From UBA4716 sp036310525 (GTDB taxonomy: Bacteria; Bacillota; Clostridia; UBA1381), in NCBI GenBank assembly GCA_036310525.1, contig JAXJRQ010000074.1:1-19895 (forward strand): a stretch of DNA of 19,895 bases, read 5' to 3'. The notes under the pieces were generated by a model, which saw only the letters and a list, made by a program, of their open reading frames with translations, was not told the origin of the DNA and ran no database searches. Position 1 is the first letter of the stretch, and every line of letters starts with the position of its first letter. The position numbers and the translations under genes were made by a program. Positions 8,031 to 13,829 of this stretch are shown one piece after another.

Positions 8031-8894
8031 ATGGCGGAAAATATTATATCAAAATTAAAAACAAATATAAATTTTCTTACCAATGTAGAGAAAAAAATTG
8101 CCGCATTGATTATTGAAAATCCGGGAGAGTTCATTACGTATTCGATGCATGAGCTCGTTAAAAAGGCAGATGTTTCTCAGGGAAGTATCATAAACTTTTC
8201 AAAAAAGTTTGTGAACGGAGGATTTCCCGAACTGAAATTAAAAATTGCTTCCGATATAAGTAAAAACGGAGTTGAAGCTTTTGATATAGTAAACAGCACT
8301 GATTCGGCAAAGGAAGTGTTAAGGAAGAATATACAGTCGTGCAATATGGCATTTCAGTTTACCGATGAGGCAAACAGTGAGGAAGTGCTTTTAAGAGTTA
8401 CTGAAAAAATTCTTAAAGCAAAAAAAGTGGAAATATACGGAGTTTTCCGTTCGGCGGCGGTTGCGTCGGACTTGTATTATCAGCTTCTTCAGCTTGGAAT
8501 ACCTGCATCGTTTGTCAGTGATATTCTCACCTGCTCCGTATCAGCACAAATGCTTGATAAAAACTCACTTGTAATTGCTGTTTCCGCAAGCGGAAATACA
8601 AAGGACGTAGTAGATGCGGTAAGAAATGCAAAGGAAAACAATGCGTATGTAGTTGCATTGACCTCAAATATCAATTCACCGCTCGCAAAGATGTCGGATG
8701 ATGTTCTCATTGCTTCGGCAGGCGGAAATTCATTCAGCAGCAGTCCTACGGAAATCAGAATGTCACAGCATTTACTCAATGATACTATTTGTGCTTATAT
8801 AAGAAGCAGAATAGACGGTAAAAACAAAGAAAGATATATAAAACTCAGAAACATTTTAAATTCACATAGTGTTGAGGAGGGTGAATATGAATAA
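8031..8894 (+). CDS. RpiR/MurR-family transcriptional regulator (HTH plus SIS domain)
   Basis: A 287-residue DNA-binding regulator. The ATG at 8031 follows GGGAGG at 8021-8026. The N-terminal RpiR-type helix-turn-helix covers about residues 1-80, with the recognition region near 36-66 (SMHELVKKADVSQGSII, then NFSKKF). The C-terminal SIS domain at about 125-260 contains VEIYGVFRSA and IAVSASGNTKDVV (SASG at 185-188), the loop that binds phosphosugars in this fold. Members sense a sugar phosphate and switch nearby catabolic or transport genes on or off. Its last eight bases overlap the next gene, which encodes a transporter of the organophosphate antiporter type, so a phosphorylated ligand imported by that transporter is the natural effector. 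The specific ligand and operator are unknown. Confidence 0.93.
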   Translation: MAENIISKLKTNINFLTNVEKKIAALIIENPGEFITYSMHELVKKADVSQGSIINFSKKFVNGGFPELKLKIASDISKNGVEAFDIVNSTDSAKEVLRKNIQSCNMAFQFTDEANSEEVLLRVTEKILKAKKVEIYGVFRSAAVASDLYYQLLQLGIPASFVSDILTCSVSAQMLDKNSLVIAVSASGNTKDVVDAVRNAKENNAYVVALTSNINSPLAKMSDDVLIASAGGNSFSSSPTEIRMSQHLLNDTICAYIRSRIDGKNKERYIKLRNILNSHSVEEGEYE

Positions 8895-10116
8895 GGAAAG
8901 TATTTTTAAGAACAAAAAGGTAATGAACGCAATTTATATAGGCTTTTTGTGTTCTGTATCTTATCTTGCGGTATATTTTGCGAGAAATATACTCGGTACA
9001 GTAACTCCGCAGATGCTTGACGGCGGATACGCCGAGGAATATATAGGAAAAGTATCTTCGGTGTATTTTATTTTCTATGCGGTAGGTCAGCTTATCAATG
9101 GTGCTATAGGTGATAAGGTAAAGGCGAGATACATGATAAGTATAGGTCTTTTGATGGCGGGAATTACGAATTTAATGTTTGCACAGCTTGCAGGAAATCA
9201 TCCCACGCTTGCAATGGTGATTTACGGGATGACTGGATTTTTCCTTGCCATGATATACGGCCCTATGACAAAGGTAGTTGCTGAAAATACCGAACCGATT
9301 TATGCGACAAGATGCAGTCTTGGCTATACGTTTGCTTCATTTTTCGGTTCACCGCTTGCTGGTGTCGCAGCGTCACTGTTTGCATGGCAGAGCGTTTTTA
9401 CGGTAAGTACGGTTTATCTTGGAATTATGGCGGTAATATGCTTTGGTGTATTTATAGTTTTTGAGAAAAAGGGAATAGTTAAATACAATCAGTATAAGCC
9501 GCAGGAGGCAGCAGAAAAAGTCGGCGGAATTAAGCTTCTTATTAAACACAGAATAATCAAGTTCACATTTATTTCAATCATTACCGGCGTTATCCGCACA
9601 ACGGTAGTTTTCTGGATGCCCACATATATATCACAGTACCTTGGTTTTTCGGCGGATAAGTCAGCGATTATTTTCACAGTGGCAACGTTCATAATATCCA
9701 CTACTGCATTTTTATCAGTGTACATATATGAAAAGCTCAGAAGAAATATGGATTTGACAATGTTTATTATGTTTATTGCGGCGGCTGTATTTTTTGCACT
9801 GTTGTACATGGTTAAACAGCCCGTTTTAAATATAATATTTATTGTTCTTGCAATTATGGGTTCAAACGGTGCAGCAGGAATGCTATGGAGCAGATACTGT
9901 CCGAGTCTTCGTGATACAGGGATGGTTTCAAGCGCAACGGGATTTCTCGATTTTGTGAGCTACATTGCGGCGGCGGTTTCAAGTACGCTGTTTGCAAATG
10001 CAGTTTCCACAATAGGCTGGGGGAATCTTATCCTGATATGGTTTGCACTGATGGTTATCGGAGTGCTTATTTCAATACCTAAAAAGAGAACACATAAGGG
10101 TTTATTTCCTATATAA
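8887..10116 (+). CDS. MFS transporter of the organophosphate:phosphate antiporter (OPA) type
   Basis: A 409-residue inner-membrane protein with about twelve hydrophobic segments. The start is the ATG at 8887, six bases after AGGAGG at 8875-8880 and inside the 3' end of the regulator gene (8-base overlap). OPA carriers such as GlpT and UhpT exchange inorganic phosphate for glycerol-3-phosphate or hexose phosphate. Both phosphate-binding arginines of GlpT can be matched: R33 in YFARNILGTVTP (compare Y-x-x-x-R-K-N around GlpT R45) and R237 in GVIRTTVVFWMPTYI (compare LLRYGILDWSPTYL around GlpT R269). An MFS motif A-like loop is seen as NGAIGDKVKARY near 71-82, and a central cytoplasmic loop at about 193-225. 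The context with a SIS-domain regulator supports phosphosugar or other organophosphate import. An MFS carrier with an unrelated substrate is the alternative. Confidence 0.88.
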   Translation: MNKESIFKNKKVMNAIYIGFLCSVSYLAVYFARNILGTVTPQMLDGGYAEEYIGKVSSVYFIFYAVGQLINGAIGDKVKARYMISIGLLMAGITNLMFAQLAGNHPTLAMVIYGMTGFFLAMIYGPMTKVVAENTEPIYATRCSLGYTFASFFGSPLAGVAASLFAWQSVFTVSTVYLGIMAVICFGVFIVFEKKGIVKYNQYKPQEAAEKVGGIKLLIKHRIIKFTFISIITGVIRTTVVFWMPTYISQYLGFSADKSAIIFTVATFIISTTAFLSVYIYEKLRRNMDLTMFIMFIAAAVFFALLYMVKQPVLNIIFIVLAIMGSNGAAGMLWSRYCPSLRDTGMVSSATGFLDFVSYIAAAVSSTLFANAVSTIGWGNLILIWFALMVIGVLISIPKKRTHKGLFPI

Positions 10117-10137
10117 ATAATATACAGCCTTATACAA

Positions 10138-10169
10138 TAAGGGAATTCGCACTTTTGCGAATTCCCTTA
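10138..10169. terminator. Bidirectional terminator hairpin between convergent genes
   Basis: TAAGGGAATTCGCA at 10138-10151 pairs perfectly with TGCGAATTCCCTTA at 10156-10169 around a CTTT loop, a 14-bp stem. It lies between the transporter gene and the oppositely oriented ROK gene and can serve both. Neither side has a long T-tract, so it could work mainly by stabilising 3' ends. Confidence 0.65.
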
Positions 10170-10191
10170 ATATTTATATGCTATAAATGGC

Positions 10192-10231
10192 AAGCCAAAA
10201 TGAAGTGTTTTTATACATTCCTGATTGGCTT
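10192..10231. repeat. Inverted repeat near the 3' end of the ROK gene
   Basis: AAGCCAA at 10192-10198 is complementary to TTGGCTT at 10225-10231 with a 26-base loop, followed by TT on the plus strand. This may be a weak second terminator, but the loop is long and there is no T-tract after it on the minus strand. Confidence 0.25.
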
Positions 10232-10256
10232 TTCAATAGCTGTTTAATTTAGATTC

Positions 10257-11309
10257 TTAAAACGTATGTCGTTCTATAAATATTGCGACTGCGCCATAAA
10301 TAGGTGTATTTTTCATAAACTTTGAAAAGCTGATTTGTACATCATTTGTTGATGCTGTCAAATATTTACCTGACATGTATTCTTTGATTTTTTGCGGTGC
10401 ATCATCACCGAGCATCGGGATTCTGTGCCCTAAGAAAATTGCTTCGGGATTAAAAAGATTCATAAGCGTGATTGCGCCTGACGCAAGGTGTGCGCATTTT
10501 TCGTCAGAATTTTTTCCGTCGTAGTCCTTTTCGATTGACGCATACATTTCAAGACAGCCACGGTTTCCGCAACGGCATTTTTCACCGTTTATGTTTATGC
10601 TTACATGCCCGATTTCTCCGATTGCGTTTTTCGTAAGCTTTCCGCCCATTACAATGCCGGCACCTATACCGTTTGATGCACCGAGATATACATAGTCGGA
10701 TACATTGTCGGCAAGTCCCCAGTATTTTTCAGCTATTGCCGAGGTGTTCATGTCATTGTCGATATATACGGGCAGATTATATTTTTTTGAAAGAAATTCT
10801 TTGATGTTATAGTTGGTTATATCAAAAAAGTTGGGAGGATTAAGAATCACTCCGCTTTCGCTGTCCACGGGACCGATTGCGGATATTCCTATGCCGAGAA
10901 CGTGTCTGTGTTTTTTTATGAGCATGTCTATTGAAGCACATATTTTTTCACTGATGCTGTTTTTCGTTTCATCACAAAGCGGTGTGCGTATTTCTTCAAG
11001 AATTTCTCCGCATATGTTTCCCATACAAACATTCACGTAATCACGGTTAAGGTAAATTCCGATTATGTGATTATCCTTTTTTGCGGAAAGAATAATCGGA
11101 TTTCTGCCCACCGACTGACGCACAAGCTCACTCTGCTCAACTATAAGGTTATCCTCGCAAAGCTCATTTACGAGGTTCGTCACAGTCATTTTTGTGAGTC
11201 CCGTAAATGCAGTAAGTCCGGTTCTTGATATATTTTTACCCATAATAATTTTCTTTAATATGAGATTTTTATTCTTTATCTTATTCTTTGCCTGATTATC
11301 TGCACGCAT
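10257..11309 (-). CDS. ROK-family transcriptional repressor (NagC/XylR-like)
   Basis: A 350-residue regulator with an N-terminal winged helix (about 14-60, SRTGLTAFTGLTKMTVTNLV) fused to a ROK sugar-kinase fold. The chosen start, ATG at 11309-11307, has GGGAG at 11322-11318 and lies only about 15 bases downstream of the predicted transcription start; upstream in-frame starts fall before or inside the promoter. The zinc site is present as H235 in GEIGH and C245, C247 and C252 in CRCGNRGCLE. The glycine-rich loop (SNGIGAGIV) and the catalytic-type Asp D186 in IDNDMN are also there. Members usually bind an operator and release it on binding a sugar or sugar phosphate. The protein is shorter than the usual 380-400 residues, because the segment between the zinc motif and LMNLFNPEAIFLG is contracted to about 25 residues. 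It is divergent from the kinase/isomerase/aldolase/mannosidase operon, which it probably controls along with itself. Confidence 0.92.
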   Translation of the reverse strand: MRADNQAKNKIKNKNLILKKIIMGKNISRTGLTAFTGLTKMTVTNLVNELCEDNLIVEQSELVRQSVGRNPIILSAKKDNHIIGIYLNRDYVNVCMGNICGEILEEIRTPLCDETKNSISEKICASIDMLIKKHRHVLGIGISAIGPVDSESGVILNPPNFFDITNYNIKEFLSKKYNLPVYIDNDMNTSAIAEKYWGLADNVSDYVYLGASNGIGAGIVMGGKLTKNAIGEIGHVSININGEKCRCGNRGCLEMYASIEKDYDGKNSDEKCAHLASGAITLMNLFNPEAIFLGHRIPMLGDDAPQKIKEYMSGKYLTASTNDVQISFSKFMKNTPIYGAVAIFIERHTF

Positions 11310-11330
11310 AAATTCATCTCCCATAATCTG

Positions 11331-11359
11331 ATTATAGCATTTTTCGGAAAAATTGTCAA
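11331..11359 (-). promoter_or_regulatory. Consensus sigma-A promoter of the ROK gene
   Basis: On the minus strand: TTGACA (11359-11354), 17 bases, then TATAAT (11336-11331) preceded by TGC, an extended -10. Both hexamers match the consensus. The predicted start near 11324 gives a very short leader that begins just before the ribosome binding site. Confidence 0.85.
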
Positions 11360-11373
11360 ACATGCATTGACAA
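11353..11373. promoter_or_regulatory. Candidate operator: inverted repeat spanning both -35 boxes
   Basis: TTGTCAA at 11353-11359 and TTGACAA at 11367-11373 form a perfect 7-bp inverted repeat separated by seven bases (ACATGCA). Each arm contains the -35 box of one of the two divergent promoters, so a dimer bound here would block both. The ROK regulator encoded next to it is the obvious candidate. The binding itself is inferred; part of the symmetry follows simply from having two facing TTGACA boxes. Confidence 0.6.
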
Positions 11374-11395
11374 AGCATACAATATGATATATAAT
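11367..11395 (+). promoter_or_regulatory. Consensus sigma-A promoter of the mannose-type operon
   Basis: TTGACA at 11367-11372, 17 bases, then TATAAT at 11390-11395, both exact consensus. The predicted start near 11402 gives an 83-base leader before the kinase gene. A promoter this strong would need a repressor to be regulated. Confidence 0.87.
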
Positions 11396-11431
11396 TAGTA
11401 TAGTGATTTTACAAATATAAAATTTGATTGT

Positions 11432-11449
11432 ACTGCAGGTCTGCGCAGT
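11432..11449 (+). repeat. Small hairpin in the leader of the kinase operon
   Basis: ACTGC at 11432-11436 pairs with GCAGT at 11445-11449 around an 8-base loop, with T-G wobble possible at the next pair. It lies in the 5' leader between the predicted start and the ribosome binding site. No T-tract follows, so it is not a terminator; a role in mRNA stability or simply chance is possible. Confidence 0.3.
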
Positions 11450-11484
11450 GGATTTATAATATAAAACGCAGGCGGAAAGGATTG

Positions 11485-12435
11485 ATGTTTAGTATGTATA
11501 ATGTTGTTACGGCAGGAATTATGGTTGCCGATATTATCGTTAAACCCGTTGAAAAATTCCCCGACAAGGGTGCACTTGATCTGATTGATTCAGCGGAAAT
11601 GTTTTCGGGCGGCAATGCCATGACTGTTGCGGTTAATATGTCAAAAATGGGTCTTAATGCGGCTGTTATAGGCAAGATAGGAAACGACCCGTACGGCGAC
11701 TTCCTTGTAAACTGCCTTAAGGAGTATAATGTGACAACGGACGGCGTGGTGCGTTCCGACGAAGCGCAGACCTCCGTATCGGTTGTTATTTCTTCGAGTG
11801 ACGGCGAGCGTTCATTCCTGCACTGCAAGGGGGCAAATGCGAAGCTGCGTTTTGAGGATGCAAACTTTGATTTGATAGACAAGACAAACATTGTGTTTGT
11901 GACGGGAAGCTTTGTCATGAATGATTTTGACGGCGCTGACACTGTTGAATTTTTGAAAAAGTGCAAGAGTCTTGGTAAGACAACAGCTCTTGATGTGTGC
12001 TGGGATGCAAACGCTAACCCCGACTGGCTCATTAATGATGCAATGCCGTATATAGATTTGTTTATGCCGAGCATCGACGAGGCAAAGATGATTGCCGGTG
12101 AGGACGATGTTGAAAAAATGGCGGACTGCTTCCTTAATAAAGGTGCAGGTGCTGTAGTCATAAAGTGCGGAAGTAAGGGTTGCTATATCAAAGAAGATAT
12201 AAACAGTGAGGGAAAGCTGATTAGCGCAATTTATGTTGAAAATGCAGTTGATACTACAGGTGCAGGCGACAGCTTCTGTTCAGGATTTTTAGCGGCATAT
12301 TCAAAGGGATATGATATTTATGAGTGTGCACGTTTCGGAAACGCTGTGGGAGCGTGCTGTGTAATGAAAAAGGGTGCAACCTCAGGTACACTTACGTTTG
12401 AGGAAACACTTAAATTTATGGAAGAAAATAAATAA
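11485..12435 (+). CDS. PfkB-family carbohydrate kinase
   Basis: A 316-residue cytoplasmic sugar kinase. The chosen ATG at 11485 follows GGAAAGGA (11474-11481) closely; the ATG at 11494 gives a longer spacing and is a real alternative, and the longer frame upstream overlaps the leader and lacks homology. Signature 1 is seen as MFSGGNAMTVAVNMSKMG near 39-56, and signature 2 as DTTGAGDSFCSGFLA at 256-270 with the catalytic base D262. PfkB enzymes phosphorylate fructose, fructose-1-phosphate, tagatose-6-phosphate, ribose, 2-keto-3-deoxygluconate, deoxy-keto-gluconate and others, and the sequence alone does not decide. As first gene of an operon with a lyxose/mannose isomerase and a class II aldolase, a ketose such as fructose or xylulose is the likeliest substrate. 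Phosphorylation at C1 would make a direct substrate for cleavage by the aldolase; that is inference. An IolC-like role is a possible alternative. Confidence 0.9.
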   Translation: MFSMYNVVTAGIMVADIIVKPVEKFPDKGALDLIDSAEMFSGGNAMTVAVNMSKMGLNAAVIGKIGNDPYGDFLVNCLKEYNVTTDGVVRSDEAQTSVSVVISSSDGERSFLHCKGANAKLRFEDANFDLIDKTNIVFVTGSFVMNDFDGADTVEFLKKCKSLGKTTALDVCWDANANPDWLINDAMPYIDLFMPSIDEAKMIAGEDDVEKMADCFLNKGAGAVVIKCGSKGCYIKEDINSEGKLISAIYVENAVDTTGAGDSFCSGFLAAYSKGYDIYECARFGNAVGACCVMKKGATSGTLTFEETLKFMEENK

Positions 12436-12439
12436 TTGT

Positions 12440-12453
12440 TGCGCATAAGCGCA
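12440..12453 (+). repeat. Intercistronic hairpin
   Basis: TGCGC at 12440-12444 pairs with GCGCA at 12449-12453 around an ATAA loop, placed between the kinase stop and the isomerase ribosome binding site (AAAGGAAAGG at 12455-12464). It could tune mRNA processing or relative expression. No T-tract follows, so transcription should continue. Confidence 0.35.
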
Positions 12454-12470
12454 GAAAGGAAAGGTAAATT

Positions 12471-12974
12471 ATGAAAATAACACTTGAAAAAACACTTGAA
12501 TTTTATGAAAAAGCAGGTATTGTGCTTACTGATGAAGAAAAGGCAAAGATTGAGTTTGCAGAGCTTGGTCTTGGCGAGCCTGAAATAACAGGCTTACAGC
12601 TTCTTACATATATCAATACTGAAAGATGCTGTGCAAAGGAAATGGTTCTTTTCCCGCATCAGACATGCCCCGAGCACCTTCATCCGACTTTGAACGGCGT
12701 ACCGGGTAAGGAAGAAACATTCCGTTGCCGTTGGGGTAAGGTTTATTTATATGTCCCCGGTGAAGCAACTGAAAATTGTGCTGTACAGCCTCCTGCAAGC
12801 GGAAAATATACTGTATTTCACGAAATTATATTAAATCCGGGCGAACAGTATACAATTTATCCCGACACACTGCACTGGTTCCAGGCAGGCGATGAGGGTG
12901 CTGTTATAAGCGAATTCAGTACACGTTCAACAGACGAAACAGATGTATTTACAGATGAAAGGATTATAAGATAA
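12471..12974 (+). CDS. D-lyxose ketol-isomerase family protein (D-lyxose/D-mannose isomerase)
   Basis: A 167-residue cupin-fold, metal-dependent isomerase. Family enzymes convert D-lyxose to D-xylulose and also D-mannose to D-fructose. The metal-binding residues are visible as H69 and H71 (CPEHLHP), E82 (GKEETFR) and H135 (TLHWFQAG); the C-terminal VISEFSTRSTDETDVFTDERI stretch is also a family hallmark. The length matches the small, single-cupin enzymes such as Bacillus YdaE. The ATG at 12471 follows AAAGGAAAGG. It is the second gene of the operon and its TAA shares one base with the aldolase ATG, so the two are translationally coupled. With an alpha-mannosidase in the same operon, D-mannose is a more likely physiological substrate than D-lyxose, which is rare in nature; that choice is inferred from context. 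Confidence 0.92.
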   Translation: MKITLEKTLEFYEKAGIVLTDEEKAKIEFAELGLGEPEITGLQLLTYINTERCCAKEMVLFPHQTCPEHLHPTLNGVPGKEETFRCRWGKVYLYVPGEATENCAVQPPASGKYTVFHEIILNPGEQYTIYPDTLHWFQAGDEGAVISEFSTRSTDETDVFTDERIIR

Positions 12975-13813
12975 TGTTAGTTACTTTAAATGAAATTTTA
13001 AAAGACGCAGAAGAAAGAAAATACGGAGTGGGTCTTTTTAACCACTTAAACCTCGAAATGGCAAACGGAATTATTGCCGCTGCCGAAGAAGAAAAATCGC
13101 CCGTTATTCTTGGCGTGGCTGAGGTGCATCTGCCCTCAATTCCGTTTGAATATGCGGCGGCAATTATGTGCGAATCGGCAAAGAATGCAAGTGTACCTGT
13201 TTGTCTGCATTTTGACCATGGTACAGACTATGCAAAAATTATGAAAGCTATTGACAATGGTTTTTCGTCGGTAATGTATGACGGAAGCGCACTTCCGTTT
13301 GAAGAAAACATTGCAAATACAAAAGAAGTAAGTAAGGTTGCACATGCATTGGGACTTACTGTTGAAGCAGAGCTTGGCCACGTAGGTCAGGGCGATGACT
13401 GCGACGGTGACGACTACAGAGAAATGTTTACCAAGGTTGACGAGGTAAATGAATTTATCGAACGTGCAGATGTTGATGCACTTGCTGTTGCCGTAGGTAC
13501 TGCGCATGGCCCGTATAAGACAAAGCCGCAGCTTGATTTACAGCGTCTTTCGGAAATTTATGCTGTTTCAAAGAAACCGCTTGTTCTTCACGGCGGAAGC
13601 GGTCTTACTGATGATGATTTCAGAAATACCATTAAAAACGGTATCAGAAAAGTAAATATCTGTACTGAAATCTGTAATGCGGCATATAATTCATACTGCG
13701 AGTCAAAGGCAAAGGGAATACCCTTTGAGGCGGCTGTAATTGAAGCAAGAGAAGCTGTAAAAGCATCAGTTGCAAGATTTATGCGTCTGTTCGGAAGCAG
13801 CGGCAAAGCGTGA
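12974..13813 (+). CDS. Class II (zinc-dependent) fructose-bisphosphate/tagatose-bisphosphate-type aldolase
   Basis: A 279-residue class II aldolase that cleaves a ketose phosphate into DHAP and an aldehyde. Active-site features are in place: LHFDHG with the catalytic D81 and zinc ligand H82, MYDGS at 101-105, VEAELGHVG at 130-138, GTAHGPY with zinc ligand H178, LHGGSG with zinc ligand H206, and KVNICTE at 226-232. Length and motifs fit the GatY/KbaY-like or short FbaA branch. Substrates in the family include fructose-1,6-bisphosphate, tagatose-1,6-bisphosphate and the inositol-pathway intermediate, so specificity is open. The ATG at 12974 overlaps the stop of the isomerase gene by one base. 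Being inside a sugar-specific operon rather than beside glycolytic genes suggests a dedicated catabolic aldolase, perhaps for a ketose-1-phosphate or a bisphosphate made by the neighbouring kinase. Confidence 0.93.
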   Translation: MLVTLNEILKDAEERKYGVGLFNHLNLEMANGIIAAAEEEKSPVILGVAEVHLPSIPFEYAAAIMCESAKNASVPVCLHFDHGTDYAKIMKAIDNGFSSVMYDGSALPFEENIANTKEVSKVAHALGLTVEAELGHVGQGDDCDGDDYREMFTKVDEVNEFIERADVDALAVAVGTAHGPYKTKPQLDLQRLSEIYAVSKKPLVLHGGSGLTDDDFRNTIKNGIRKVNICTEICNAAYNSYCESKAKGIPFEAAVIEAREAVKASVARFMRLFGSSGKA

Positions 13814-13829
13814 TTAAGGAGTAGTAGAA

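Noticed and set aside
11396..11484. Riboswitch or other structured RNA in the 83-base kinase leader
   Set aside because: Only one 5-bp hairpin can be seen. There is no multi-helix structure, terminator or sequestered ribosome binding site typical of a riboswitch.
11454..12161. A 235-codon open frame on the minus strand, opposite the PfkB kinase gene
   Set aside because: The plus strand carries clear PfkB motifs in the same place. The minus frame has no family signature and runs through the promoter and leader of the kinase operon, so it is a coding shadow.
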